Assembly (NCBI RefSeq): GCF_010015445.1
Contig: NC_053116.1
Coordinates: forward strand, 36,519,785-36,583,784
Direction: 5' to 3'
From: Perca fluviatilis
Taxonomy: Eukaryota; Chordata; Actinopteri; Perciformes; Percidae
DNA: 64,000 nt
Shown here: piece after piece, positions 1-29,645 of the stretch
Numbering within the stretch: the stretch's first letter is position 1
Layout of the letters: each line of letters begins with the position of its first letter
Program-made: the position numbers and the translations under genes
Notes under the pieces: generated by a model
The model's database searches: none
Told to the model about the DNA's origin: nothing
The model's input: the letters and a program-made list of their open reading frames with translations, nothing else

Positions 1-399
1 AGTTTAGAAACCGTTTACATTTTTTTTCAAATGCTATAAAATTGAAGAAAACACTCAAAATCTAATGAAAGTATGGTGATCATTAATTGGACTTGCGAAG
101 AGCGTTGTAGGGAACCATCCATGCTATTTTGGGGGTAATTTGGTTAAAAAGAAACCCATATTTCTAATATAGACCTTTTGATAAGGGTCAAAAACAGAGA
201 GAGAGAGAAAGAGAGCGATGTTTATGTGCTCTTTCATTTCCCACTTTGCACAATCTGTTCCCCTCTATCCTGATTCCTACAGGATCTTTAAAACAAATAA
301 AGTATAGGGCCTAGTCTACGTTTTATGCCACGTGTGCAAATTCCAGCCTTTTGATAGCAGTGACTACTTCAGTACGAGTTGTCTACAGTCAAGGGTTAA
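1..399. other. AT-rich 5' flank, no gene seen
   Basis: I see no coding exon, RNA gene or clear transposon end. A short GA-rich run lies near 197-216. This is upstream of the putative first exon of renbp and could hold its promoter, but I cannot point to a TATA box or other core element with confidence. Confidence 0.5.
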
Positions 400-574
400 A
401 CCATGGATGTATAATTAAACTCCGCTGTGATCAGGCTGTGATCCGCTTTCTACTTCCTTCTCCAGAGCCGCTGTATCAGCAGCGGTCATGTGACAGTCAG
501 AGACGGCTGCTGCAGGACACGGACCAGGACCAGGACTCTCTTTCTACACCGTCTGTCTGTATTGGGACCCGAAG
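400..574 (+). other. renbp: Putative 5' noncoding first exon of renbp
   Basis: A locally GC-richer stretch ends in a good splice donor (CCCGAAG|gtaagag, exon end 574). The next plausible acceptor on this strand is tagtcttag|GTGACG, which would start the first coding exon at 2461. The intron between them carries two nested transposons, as expected for noncoding DNA. The 5' boundary is a guess. No transcript evidence is available, so this is an inference from splice-site shape and position only. Confidence 0.35.
485..494. promoter_or_regulatory. Palindrome-like E-box GTCATGTGAC
   Basis: GTCATGTGAC differs by one base from the CLEAR/M-box consensus GTCACGTGAC bound by MiT/TFE factors. It lies inside the putative first exon. 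Single matches of this length are common by chance, so function is speculative. Confidence 0.2.
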
Positions 575-1118
575 GTAAGAGCAGTTTTACGTGCATGCTT
601 TTTGCCCAGTCTGGACGGAACCACTAAACATCCCCGATTCGTGAGAGACTGCGCTGCATCATGAAGACTCACAGTCACAGCACAGGATTTTTTTTTTTTT
701 TTCACTCTATCGTTTTTTTTTAACGAGACTAAGGAACAACAAGTCTTGGGCGGATTCTAGTTTTCAAAAACCAAAATATGGGCTTTTGACGGCGAAAGCT
801 GCCAAGATAACACATTTGTGGTTTGTGCGTTTAGCCCAAGCGGCGACATCACGTGCCAAAAACTGTAGTTCCTCGAGCCCTCCTGTTGTCTTCCGGTCAA
901 ATGAGACCCATTTTCAGAGTTTCTGTATCAGAACATTTGGGTTTCTTTCAACCAAATTGGCCAAAAGTAACACGGAAGGTTCCATGAAACGCTCTTTAAA
1001 AGTAAAATTAAAGATCAGTTTACTACTTTTATTTAATTTTATAAAATTATTGTGACTTCACTTTGACATGCTTCTTTTTTTTAACTCAAAAGTTAGATAA
1101 ATTAATATAGGCTACATG

Positions 1119-2056
1119 TAGTGATGGGCGAACGAAGCCTTGTGAAGCCTCTGAAGCTTCTTCCTGATTGTATTGCAAAATGATCCGAAGCATCAAAGCA
1201 TCGAAGACAACACAGTGACATCTAGTGTCCAGGCAGCAGAAATGACAGCGGCTATGAACTCGACACAGCCAAATGAAGCTTTCAACACGAACGTAGGAGA
1301 GACAGAATGGACACATGCATATGGCACGACATGACTGAACTTGAATTAACCCTTGTGTTTTCTTCCCGTCAACCTTGAAAGAAACCCTTTTTCCCGACGT
1401 TTTTGATGCCTTTTTTTCACAGTTTGTTTAAGCTTTTTCCAACGTTTTAAATTGTTAATTTTTTCTTCTACACATTTTCAGCGCTTTCTATGCCCCATAT
1501 TTTCTGATATAAACCAAAAATTGAAAACGGTTCAATGTGACCCGGAGTCAACACAAGGGTTAAATGACATGAACATGACATGACGGAATTAAAAATATAA
1601 AACCTATGTTTGAATGTTTGGATATAACATTATAATATATAAACTATATATAAACTACTGTGATCAGGATTTGAATGTAAGTAGGCCTATGTTTAATTAG
1701 GCTAAATATGGATTCAATAAACTGCAGCAACAATGCCACGTTCTACCGCTATGTAGAATTACATACAGGTGTATGTAAGTATAGGCTAATTTCTATTAAT
1801 AGGCTAATCAAATAAATTGCAAGCCACACTCATAAACCCGCGATGTTCCAGTAAATTCTAACGGGCAATTGGTACGCACGCAGCGACATGAATCCAGCAA
1901 ACCCATCCGGAGTCTCAGTGACGTTCGAAGCTTCGGACGTCATCAGTCACGTGCTTATTTCAATTCGATACAAGCTCCAACACTGGGTTTCGAACCAGTG
2001 TGCTTTGCGGGAGTGATACAAGCTTCGGTGCCTCGGTGTCAAACGTCCCATCACTA
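1119..2056. mobile_element. Non-autonomous hAT-type element with perfect 8-bp TSD
   Basis: The element begins TAGTGATGGG and ends CCCATCACTA, so the ends are inverted. It is flanked by an identical 8-bp direct repeat, GCTACATG (1111-1118 and 2057-2064). An 8-bp duplication with this type of terminus is the hAT signature. No transposase is visible, and the interior holds a second transposon at 1346-1563. It sits upstream of the first renbp coding exon. Confidence 0.85.
1346..1563. mobile_element. TTAA-target MITE nested in the hAT element
   Basis: The termini are TTAACCCTTGTGTT and AACACAAGGGTTAA, a perfect 14-bp inverted repeat including the TTAA target. TTAA duplication is typical of piggyBac and Kolobok elements; I cannot decide between them. 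No coding capacity. A related right end (acaagggttaa) occurs near 2246-2256 without its partner. Confidence 0.75.
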
Positions 2057-2524
2057 GCTACATGGGGTGTATTGACCATAAATTCCAAAAATGAGTGTAA
2101 AACTAGTGGTAATAAGTTGTTGTTGGTATATATTGGTGGAAGGGGAAAAAAAGCGTTGAAAAAATGCTACAAAAATGTTGGAGAAAAAACCCACTGAAGA
2201 GACAAAAACGTGGCAAAATTAGTGACAAAAGTCAAAAAAATACAAGGGTTAAGGCTGGATCCCAAAGGGAATCATTCCCCATAAACTCCCATGTTAAGAT
2301 GCCCGACTATACAGCAGAGTTAAACATGTCTACAGCCTGGTATCAAAAACGGTTTTCATCTCAATAATTAAGTTACTAAGTTATTAAGTTAAACTGTACA
2401 GGGTGAATATTTTATCATTCACCTGTTTAAGTTACTGTGAGTCTTTTATAATAGTCTTAGGTGACGCTACAAAACAACAACCGCAGTAGTAGCTCATTTT
2501 ATTGTGTGAAAAAAAAACATTTCC

Positions 2525-20313
<17,789 letters not shown>

Positions 20314-20594
20314 GCATTCTGCCGTGAATGTTGTATTGATGGCATTGAATCTGATTTGTCTGTTCACTAAATCAAACTACAAGAATCAGGTTATAAAGCA
20401 AATTGCACTAATTTTCAAATATGCATCTGCTGTAAAGTTATTTGTTTATCTCATCACAGACATCCAGTCACTGAGCAGCTTATACCATTTGTTGTGAATC
20501 TATATTACTGCATAAAACAGTAGTCTTCTTTATATAGCTTCTGGCCACCAGTGGCTTTATATTGACATTAAAGGACGATAACTTTCTTGGTCAA

Positions 20595-20600
20595 AATAAA
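20595..20600 (+). terminator. renbp: Poly(A) signal AATAAA of renbp
   Basis: AATAAA about 280 bases after the stop codon, the first canonical hexamer downstream. The exact cleavage site is not visible. Confidence 0.5.
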
Positions 20601-21222
20601 TCATGGTTTTTCTTACTTTGCACCTGCCTAACATCACATTATTCTCCCTATAAGTGGCTGAGGATATATCCTACCATTGAGTTTGTGTTGTTTTAACATA
20701 TATAAACTGCTCTGTGACTGAAGTGTCAAAAATTATTGGAGGCAAAGATCCAGGATACCTAATATGAAAAATCCTGCGTCAGGGCTAATACACTGACATT
20801 CACACTTGCCCTGACTTCGAAACGCAATTAAGGGGCTTTCACACCTGCCTCATTTAGTTCAGTTAAATCGCACTAAAGGTCGTTTGGTGCGGTTCATTTA
20901 AAGTGTGAATGCAGCAAACGCACTCTGATGAGCGCCAAAAGCGGACCAAACGCGTACCGAGACCCCCTTGATGAGGAGTACGCTTTCAAACGAACTGTGG
21001 AACGATCCGATCACGAAACCGCCCCAACTATGTGTACTCCGCAAGTCTGAGCTACTGTAAATGGCTGTAGCAACTCGCAATGTTTCTGACACACTCGCAT
21101 CTCCGTGGTCAAACCGGCCGCTGCTAAAGTTGGAGACAGACGCCGTCGGAGCAGAGCCAAGTCTCCGTGAGCAGAGCAGACGTAGTAACATCACTGGCAA
21201 AACAATGTCTGATTATTTAAAT

Positions 21223-21551
21223 CAGTGGTTCCCAACCTGGGGTCCGGGCACCACAAGGGGGGGCGGAAAAGATCACAGGGGGGGGGCGCAAGTCTTTATC
21301 TGGTTTGAGGTTGAGGTAAAAAATAAAATATTTGCACATGTTAAACAAATTATGATAATACACTAGAATATATAATGGATACAAAAGTCTGTATGACAAC
21401 TATATATTTTGCTGTATCCTCATTTTTCCTGCCGCCACAGCATCACTATTTTATCTCGAGAGTTACCTCAACTTTGGTTTCGGGGGGGGGGCTCAGCTTT
21501 TCTTAGACATGAGTAGGGGTGGCGCAAAGGAAAAAAGGATGGGAACCACTG
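21223..21551. mobile_element. hAT-type element nested in copy 2
   Basis: CAGTGGTTCCCAACCTGGGG at the left and GGATGGGAACCACTG at the right are inverted; this is a well-known hAT terminus in vertebrates. The 8-bp flanks match at only 5 of 8 positions. Homopolymer G runs near 21260 and 21483 may be error-prone. Confidence 0.65.
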
Positions 21552-21660
21552 GGTTAGATGAAATGAGCTGGTTTGACCTTGGGGATGCAAGAAACATGCA
21601 CACAGAAGCTTCTTCCTGTATTTGGTTTCTTGCTCCCGCCCCTGAATCATCTGACCAATA

Positions 21661-22285
21661 AAGCTGCAGACACACCAACCAGACGACCGACCGTCGGCAG
21701 AAAAGGCAGTCGGACCGATCAGTCTCCCCGAGTTGGTCAAAAAAGTGCCTCCGAACACACCAAAGCAGTGTGACGTAATACGTCTCCATAACAGCAGGCG
21801 GCGCTAATAAGTATTGTCGCCCAAAAATGAAAACCGGCAGCTGATTGGACGAACACGTCACGGGGGTCTGGTTTCTCCGAAAATTCAAAGCCAGACTGTC
21901 ATGGCGGCTCGTTCAGAATACAATCTCATATTGTACTAAAATAGTTAACCGAAACGTGTTTCTGAAAACGTTTGAAGAGAGAAACAGGCCGTGCAGTTGC
22001 TGAATCTGAAGGTCAGTTTAAAAGATTTTGGTCAGATTTAGAGAGACTCTAGTCACGCTCATCCCGCTCCCCGTTTCCTGGTTAGCTCTCCACCAATCAG
22101 ATGGGTCATTTAAGTCCGACTGCCGGCAGTGCCCGCCCCGCTGATTCAACATGTCAAATCGGCCAAAATGAACGCCGACGGCCCCTCGGACGGACGACGG
22201 CACAGAACACACCGAACAGACTCGAGTCACCGACCTCTCCAGACTGTCACACGGCAGATTATCGGCTCTGTGTGTCCGGGCCTTA
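21661..22285. repeat. Dispersed DNA repeat, family 'GTCGGCAGAAAAGGCAGTCG', copy 2
   Basis: Same block order as 8082-8692. The ends 'cagacacaccaaccagacga' and 'ttatcggctctgtgtgtccg' are partly inverted. Confidence 0.65.
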
Positions 22286-22446
22286 AGAGGAGTGAACGTT
22301 GCGTGGTTTGTAGTGACGCATTCTGGTTCGCTTTGATTTTTCTCTGTGTGAACTGAAACAGGACCAAGGGGGCATCGCTCCAAGGTTACAAACTCATCCA
22401 CTGATTCGGACCAAAGCAAACAAACTACAGGTGTGAAAACGCTCTT

Positions 22447-23100
22447 AGTTTTACAACTTCACCTGTCTGAAGATGGTGAAAGGAAAAACAGGGAGAACCT
22501 TTAAACTCCACACAGAAACAACTCTGTATACTTGATGGAGTCCTAACCCAGGACCTTTCACGCTGTGAGAACATTGTTCCTCCTTCATCATACATATTAC
22601 AACATTAACACCAAAAAACAAACAAATGTTTTATATAAAAATGTGCCTTCTACATGCACACTTAACTTTTCAACCAACTTTGAAAGATGATGCATCTTTA
22701 CATCCTATTCATTTTAGTTTCATGCAGCAACCGTACGGAAGCAAATCAGAGACACATGTATTTAAATACTTATTCAATGACTTACTATTTTACTTTGAAT
22801 GCACTTCTTTGAAAACAAAATATTAATTTTGTGATTTGCCATTTTAAAAGCTGAATTTGATTATTTATTTTCAATGGTCACAAATTCAGATTTCAGTTTT
22901 ACAATTTAAAAAAAAAAGATTTTAGTTGTAATTTCTTTTGCCTCATTTTATTAGCCAAACTTAACGCATTTATTGTGGTATTATTTTGTTTATATTTTTG
23001 TTTGCTATGATGTTATGTCTGTCAGCATATTGATTTAAAAGGACTGATATTGTATAGTTGTTTTAAGAGTTTTTAAGGGTTATTGTTGCTAGCTTGAATT
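22447..23100. other. Intergenic, no gene seen
   Basis: AT-rich, with short open frames lacking any recognisable motif. Confidence 0.5.
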
Positions 23101-23104
23101 TGCG

Positions 23105-23300
23105 TGAATTGCGTGAAACCAAAATAAAGTCTCTAAATCAGGGGTCTTCAATGTTTTTTGACCCCTTAACTGAAAGAGAAAGAGAGAGACCAGGGATCCC
23201 CTACTATATATATTGTACAAAATTAAGTTGCATATTAAACTGGGCCCACAATAACGTGTAGGGTGGCCTAAAGCCTTTATACATACCTTTTTTTGCATAG
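23105..23300. repeat. Repeat end 'GGGGTCTTCAATG...GACCCC'
   Basis: The segment accaaaataaagtctctaaa followed by ggggtcttcaatgttttttg recurs at about 31557 and 38057, at the left ends of the duplicated units. The part to 23300 matches 45717-45880 in reverse. It marks an ancestral flank of the receptor duplication. Confidence 0.6.
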
Positions 23301-23386
23301 AATAATACGCTATTAAAATAGCCTAGTAATTGTTGGCATGATTTTATAAATCATGTTTAAAAGTTAAACATGCATGTGGTGTAGGC

Positions 23387-24000
23387 AAGGCAAGGCAGCT
23401 TTATTTGTAGAGCACATTTCAGCAACAAGGCAATTCAAAGTGCTTTACATGAAACATTAAAAAACAGTTAGAAAACAATTAAAAACAATTTCAAAGCATT
23501 AAAAGACAAAAAATAAAATGTAAAGAGCAATTAGAAAATAATTAAAAACAATTTAAAATCATTAAAAGACAAGAATAAAATGTACAGTGTAGTATAAGAA
23601 TTTTAAAGAGAGCAGTTAAAAATAGGTTATTTAAAGAAAGGCAACATTAAAAAGATAGTTCTTCAGCCTGGATTTAAAAGAAGTGAGAGTTGCAGCGGAC
23701 CTGCAGTTTTCTGGGAGTTTGTTCCAGATATGTGGAGCATAAAAACTGAACGCTGCTTCCCCCTGTTTAGTTCTGCCTCTGGGGATAACAAGTAGACCTG
23801 TCCCAGACGACCTGAGAGGTCTGGGTGGATCATAGTGTAGTAGCAGATCAGAAATGTATTTTGGCCCTAAACCATTTAGTAGTGACTACGTGGGGTCCAC
23901 GGTCCACATAGAGTCTAAAGATACTATGTTACTCAGGCTCTGTATTCTGCAGACCACTCTACCTCTGTCTCTTTTTAAAAAGCACTCCCCTCCATGAAGT
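23387..24000 (-). mobile_element. LINE 3'-end repeat
   Basis: Starts ggcaaggcaaggcagcttta, then tttatttgtagagcacattt and caattcaaagtgctttacat, a very common 3' end of a teleost non-LTR retrotransposon. It continues with 'ttcttcagcctggatttaaa'. Only noncoding tail and degraded sequence is visible. The specific clade is not determined. Confidence 0.6.
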
Positions 24001-24144
24001 CCAGCTGAGCTGACGGTACGTGCAAACTATATGCCAACATCGGGCCTACTGCACAGAAAACTCCAAAAACTAGCGATATAAAAAGTAGGCCTATCTAAAT
24101 ATCTGTGTGAATGCGTGCATATAAACTAAAATATTATTTAGGTA

Positions 24145-24365
24145 ACACTTTACAAGAAGGGTACATTAATTAGCATTAGTTAATGCATTAATAAGCATTA
24201 ACTAACCGTTATTAAGAGTTGAATAAATTGTCTAATAAACCTTTATTAACAATGCTTATGTTAACTAAGGTATTAATTTATGCATTAGTTACCATTAGTT
24301 GATGCCTTAACTAAATGTTAATCACAGTTAACTAAGGTGTCTATTTTACCATTAGTTAATGCAGT
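24145..24365. repeat. TTAATGCATTA-rich repeat
   Basis: Repeated variants of 'cattagttaatgc' and 'gttaactaag' on both strands, following 'ggtaacactttacaagaagg'. A common dispersed teleost repeat with internal palindromes. Confidence 0.5.
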
Positions 24366-24660
24366 AATAAGCCCCAATGTAAATTATATTATTAGCAATA
24401 CATGCATAATCAAAATGTCTGTTAAAACGAACTTGATGCACCAAGATCGGTTTTCTAGATGACAATGTATGTTTTTATGTTAAAACAACCACAAGTAGAT
24501 TAAGTGTTCATAAACCGCATAACAGCCAAAAAAAGGCCTAAGTGCCACAAAGTAACAGACTATGCAAAATCTTTCTTCTCCGACAGCATGTGACAGATTC
24601 TAAAACGTAAGACTATTTGTTTCTTTATAATAGGCATACATAAATCACAATCATACTAGG

Positions 24661-25044
24661 CTAAATATAGGCTACCATCTGAGCCTGCACAGCGGTAGGA
24701 AAAAGACGCAGAGATGTAAGACACCGTGTCTCTACCTTACAATGATTTCGGTACACCAAACGTAGATTTGGAGTTCGGCTGATAAACTCTGCCATGAGAC
24801 CCTGAATATCCAGATCATCCAAAATGTCTTTGTGGACGTGAAGCAGTGCCATGTGTGAAAGTCTACTCTGAGTAATAATGCTACGGAGCCAGGTTTTCAG
24901 GCGGCGAAGAGCTGAGAAAGACCTTTCGGAGCCAGCAGTAGCCACTGGTAAACAGAGGCCCAAGTGGATCAGCTCGGTGAAGAGCCCTCTTTTTTGTGGA
25001 TGTAGAACTGATACAAAGCGAGCAAGTTCTTTAAGAACACACAT
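24661..25044 (-). pseudogene. hAT transposase C-terminal relic
   Basis: The open frame encodes a segment with ATAGSERSFSALRRLKTWLR and SRLSHMALLHVHKD, the C-terminal dimerisation motif of hAT transposases. No catalytic core or BED finger is attached. The sequence following its 3' end (tagcctagtatgattgtgat on the minus strand) recurs at about 28440 and 34940, so the element's end is also inside the duplicated units. A truncated relic rather than a host gene. Confidence 0.75.
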
Positions 25045-25231
25045 AAATTAAATAATTTTAAAATAACTAAAATGATCCCTCTCTTCATGCCACACCCCAA
25101 ACATGATATACAAAAGGTTGTGGAACAGAAACAACAACCAGAGATATTTATAAGCTATCATTTTATTGTCGTCGCAGTTTTAAAGCTTCACCACCAGGGG
25201 GTGCTGCAGCACCCCCATTTCCCATGCTTAT

Positions 25232-25411
25232 GGGATCTTTAGGTGTAGGAGGAAACTTTCTGGATCTTTGGGTCTAGGAGGGAACTTTCAGGATCTTTGG
25301 GTCTATGAGGAAAGTTTCTAGATTTTTGGGTCTAGGAGGGAAGTTTCTGGACCTTTGGGTCTACGAGGAAAGTTTCTGGATATTTGGTTCAAGGACGGAA
25401 GTTTCTATTCA
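25232..25411. repeat. 30-bp minisatellite 3' of receptor copy 1
   Basis: About six imperfect units of the type GGATCTTTGGGTCTAGGAGG + GAAGTTTCT end about 25 bp from the receptor stop codon. The same array lies beside copies 2 and 3. Confidence 0.9.
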
Positions 25412-25434
25412 ACACATGAACCTGCCAGGTGTCC

Positions 25435-26534
25435 TCACATGATGAAAGACGAGCCGTTTTGTTGCTGGATCCGTTCACCGAGCGGCAGGGCGCTGTAGCT
25501 CTTCCCCAGACACCACAGGTCCTGGAAGATCCTCCTGAAGTGGTTCCTGAACTTCACCCCGACGAAGGCGTACAGCACCGGGTTCAGGCAGCAGTGCAGG
25601 TAGGCGATGGTCTTCGTCACTGTCTTGGCCGCCTGCAGGATGTCCGACTCTTGGCGACTGCAGCTCGAACATGTTGGCGGTGTCGTAGAGCAGCGTGACG
25701 TTGTAGGGCAGGTGGCAGACGATGAAAACCGCCACCACGGCCAGCACCACTCGCATCGCCTTGTGCTGCTGGAAGTTTCTGGCTTTACGCAGGGTGACGA
25801 TGACTGCGGTGTAGCAGCAGACCATGACAAGCAGCGGCAGGAAGAAGCCCACGGCCAGCTGGGTGCTGGAGACCACCATCTTGGTATTCAACACTGTGGT
25901 TTCGTCTGTGAACCTGAACTCGCAGATGTACTGTGTAGGCCCGGAGGTCTGGTCTATCTCCTCCTCTTCTATGAAGGGGTCCATGCTGTAGGACGGCTGG
26001 CACCAGCTGTAGAAGTAGAAGGTTGGGACGGACAGCAGTAAGGCGGAGGCCCAGACGACGATGCAGATGAGGCGGCTGTATACCAGCGAGCGCATTCTGA
26101 AGCTGCGGCGGGTCTGGACGATGGCGATGTAGTGGTCGGCGCTGATGCAGGCGAGCAGCAGCATGCAGGTGTACAGGTTCACGCTGTAGGAACAGCGCGC
26201 AGGCAACACGGGCCCCCGCCCATCAGCCACGGCGACAGCTCGTTGTGAAGCGATAAGAGGGCGACACCACGAACAGCAGGTCTGCGATGGCCACGTTCAG
26301 CAGGTAGACGTCCGTCATGGACTTGGTACTCTTGTAGAAGGCATAAGTGACGATCACCAGGCTGTTCCCTACGAAGCCCAGGATGCAGATGATGATGTGG
26401 ACGAACGCTATGACCAACGCCTCAACGCTGTGCATGTTCTGGTATGAAAGAAGTGTTTCATCCAGGTAGTCAACATAAGTGTAGTTGCAGTCATAATCTA
26501 ATTGGTAGAACATTTCCTCCTCTGAGTTGCCCAT
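25435..26534 (-). pseudogene. ccr6: CCR6-like chemokine receptor, copy 1, frameshifted
   Basis: Seven-transmembrane chemokine receptor, closest to the copy at 32.0-33.1 kb. The first part (start at 26534) reads from MGNSEEEMFYQLDYD through TM2 to FVVS, then loses frame near 26255. Several small indels lie between there and about 26190. The frame resumes from SYSVNLYTCMLLLACISADH through TM6 to MFELQS, where two missing bases near 25652 shift it again. The last segment restores ILQAAKTVTKTIAYLHCC, NPVLY and the CCR6-like end SSFIM. Changed residues: DRY is DHY, and the N-terminal Cys is Leu. It is either a pseudogene or an intact gene hidden by consensus errors; the indels fall in GC-rich runs and differ from those of copy 2. 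Confidence 0.85.
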
Positions 26535-27030
26535 CTTCTTCCACTGTAAACGTCCACTGATCAGAGAGAGAACATCAAACTGTGCAGTGATGATTTCTGA
26601 TGGAGTGATTCAGTAGTTTGATATTAAGGGAAAACATAAACACACAAGATTAAAGATATTTTACTGCAGTCAAATTTATTTTTCTAATTTACTTAATGAG
26701 GTTTGGTGCAGGTGAAATTAAAGACAACAGCCAGTCTTTAAGATAAGCTACAGTAAACAACTGCTGGCTGTAGTTTCATAAGGTTCAGTTATTAAAGTTT
26801 TGTTAAGAGTTTTCATGATCTGGGTCTCAGAAACCAGCACATCAGAAATATAACTGGAGTCCTGAAGTTTTGAAGATGTAAACATTTGCATTTTAAAACA
26901 TAAAATCAATCACACACCTTTGAGGAAGCCAGCGGAGAAATGCGAGGCAGTGATCATATGTCGACAGCTCGTCAAACTGGTTTACAGCCTGGAGAAAGCA
27001 TTTCTTTGGCAGCTGAGCTGCTTTTAAAGA
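26535..27030. other. Upstream region of receptor copy 1
   Basis: Nearly identical to 33080-33575, and recognisable at 39614-40240 with insertions there. Its conservation in all three units suggests it was duplicated together with the receptor promoter. I see no certain core promoter. Confidence 0.5.
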
Positions 27031-28354
27031 CATTGTGAAATTGAAACAATACTTTAATCATGTGTTGGGGAAGTTTCTTTTGCTGCAGAAGTAAAATTTT
27101 GAAAGTTTAGAGAAGTGAAACAAATAAGACAGTCGAAGACTAAACCAAGTTAGGTTTTTGTAATAAGACATACAGTATTTGCAAATACAGGAGGAACACG
27201 ATTTCACAAAAAGCACATCAGCTCAGCGTGGAAAAGTTTCTTCAATGAGTGAATAGGAACACTGAGCTTAAATACATCTTCAGAGTGACAGCACACACGC
27301 ACTTGGCTTAACATGACTCTGCATTTCTCACAGGCAATCTAAAAACACAAGAGACATCTCGGAGCCATTTCGCCTCCTCCTCCCTGTACGACTTTCACCC
27401 CCCAGTTACATCTCAACTGGCGGAAAAAAGAGTTTTTTTTGTTTGTTGTGGGAGAGGAAAAGGAAAGGGGGGAAAAGAGAAAATTTTTTTGTGTGTTTGG
27501 GCAACCCACGGAGATGAGAAGGGTATGTATATCGCACTTGTCTAACTCTGGGGGTTACGGTGAATAAGCTAAAGTCCCAATAAGTTCGTTGTTCCTTTTA
27601 ACATTACAGGAACATGCCGGCATCATTCAAACATTGCTAGCTATCAGGTGGTCCAATGATGATAAACTAATGGTTTCAGTTATTTCACCATTAAGTGAAG
27701 GTTAAATTTGCATTTGCCACATCAGTATTGATCATGGTAGCGATGGTTAGGCTTAACGCTTCTGTCGACGCTCATAATGTTATATTGGATTTTTTAATGG
27801 ATCTCTTAACGTTATCCTGGGATTCATTGTAACATCACTTGACTTGTTAGTTAGGTTAGGTAACGTTCATACAGATGTAATGAAATAAAAACAAAAATAA
27901 AATGAGAATTCATTGACCAATTCAATACAGATCAGTACTTAAGGTGCATATTTATAGTTAAGTAATTAGATTATGTTACATGTTTTGGGTAATCCAACTG
28001 ATTACGGTACTGATTAAAAAACTTGCCATGTAATTTGTAGTCAGTAATGGATTACATTTCAAAGTAATCTGACCCAACCCTGGGAAGGTGCTAGATCGCG
28101 CGAGGGTCCATGGAATAAATGGATCACCGAATCCAAAGAGCACCAGACATTGGTTAATGTTGCCCCAAAAACGCATCCAAACAAGTTCACTGAGTTACAG
28201 CTCCCAAGACTAATGGATTAAACGACCATGATGTAGTTTTGATGAGTGAAATTGCGGTCCTTACCTCCGCTCTGCTCTGAAGCAGCGGCGTTGGTGCTTG
28301 TGCCCGTATGTGTGTGGGAGGAGCCCTGAGGGAAGGGGGAGGGGTTACAGATGA

Positions 28355-28515
28355 GTACCAAAATCATTGTAAGGAGAACCGGTGTCTTACATCTCTGTGT
28401 CTTTTCCTACCCGGCCAGGCGCTCAGATGGTAGCCTATATTTAGCCTAGTATGATTGTGATTTATGTATGCCTATTATAAAGAAACAAATAGTCTAACTT
28501 TTAGAATCTGTCACA
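28355..28515. mobile_element. hAT element end fragment (unit A)
   Basis: Carries ggtgtcttacatctctgtgt and tagcctagtatgattgtgat, the reverse complement of the right-hand part of the hAT relic at 24590-24740. Only the terminal piece is present. The duplicate in unit B is at about 34860-35012. Confidence 0.65.
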
Positions 28516-28654
28516 TACTGAAGAAAGATAAGACCTAAAGGATGACCTAAGCTTCAAATGGCATGCATTCCTAAATCAAGTTGCAAATCACATTGTTTGA
28601 TACAGGCAAAGCTGGTATTGTTTGTCTAGTTTGGATAAAAAACTGCAATACAAA

Positions 28655-29351
28655 CAAAAGCCATGTTTCCAACCAATTTCTCAAGCAAATTTTAAGCGAA
28701 CTTTTAAAATGTTGCACAAAAGGAAAAAAAAAGAAGGTGCCGAATTAGAAGCATTTCCATCAACTGGTTTAGAGCAAATAAACTTGTTTCGTCACAAGGT
28801 GTCGTTACGCGTGGTTGTAGATTGCAAACCGGCTTGCTAAATCAAAGAGTTTAGAAGCTAAGTTCTTTGGCTAAACGGAGAGAGGTAGAATTGTACAAGT
28901 TGGCCAACTGTGCGGAGGATGCGGGGTTGTGGCAGAGACGTTTGGTGTCAGCGAGACAATCGTTCACCGCTGTGTATACGCGGTGTGCAGGGCCGTTACC
29001 ATTCAAGCTGTTGAACCAATTTGTCAATTTACCCGCGTGGCTGAGGGCCAGGCTACAGCGCACGCAAACTCCACCACACACCTTGTGCCACAAGTGCACA
29101 CTGGATGGGACCCATATCCCGATCCTTCCCCATCCGATGGATACCGTGACTATAGTCATGTGACTTACATGTTCACTACGTCACCACAACTTATTGGCGC
29201 AAAGCGGTTTCCATCTCCCATTTTGCGCATTAACTCTTTTCGAAAAGGCAAAAACCACCTCAAGAGATCGAATTTGCCGTTTCCATCAACATTTTTCAAT
29301 GCTATACTTCAAAATGCGCATAAAAATACATTGATGGAAAGACAGCTATTG
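28655..29351 (+). pseudogene. PIF/Harbinger transposase relic (unit A)
   Basis: The ends are inverted (agccatgtttccaacc and the complement of gatggaaagacagct). Inside, broken frames encode a helix-turn-helix-like VAETFGVSE and a DDE-start motif LDGTHIPIL, typical of HARBI1-type transposases. At least two frameshifts separate these parts, and the catalytic domain is mostly deleted. Identical in layout to 35156-35851 and 40309-40997. Confidence 0.7.
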
Positions 29352-29645
29352 TTAACACTGGTATCTTTGTGATACACAGAAAAGGAGATTACACATTAAT
29401 ATATTTCTTATATATAAATAAAAACCAAACAGATTCACAGCAAACATTGTAAAAATTCCAAAGTTGACACAGTTCTCTCCCATAAGTTCAGCAAAATGAA
29501 CACATCGTATCCTTTTGATAAGCCTCACAAACTGCAGTAGGTCACATCAGCCATATCATCTTTTACATACAGTATGTGACATGATCAACTGTTTGATGCT
29601 GATGCGGGACACAAAGCTCTCACGTTAGTGATTGAGATAAAAGGC

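Larger units (their letters stand above)
20828..22446. mobile_element. Composite DNA element with TTTCACACCTG ends, copy 2
   Basis: Starts TTAAGGGGCTTTCACACCTG and ends CAGGTGTGAAAACGCTCTTA, inverted. It shares its interior with the 15472-16546 element in reverse orientation. It is enlarged by a hAT-like insertion (21223-21551) and another repeat (21661-22285). Confidence 0.65.

Noticed and set aside
351..578. 75-residue frame at the renbp 5' end
   Set aside because: It ends across a good splice donor and has no recognisable motif; a noncoding exon explains it better.
24661..25044. Host ZBED/hAT-derived gene
   Set aside because: Only the C-terminal dimerisation part is present, next to element-end sequence; no sign of a complete domesticated gene.
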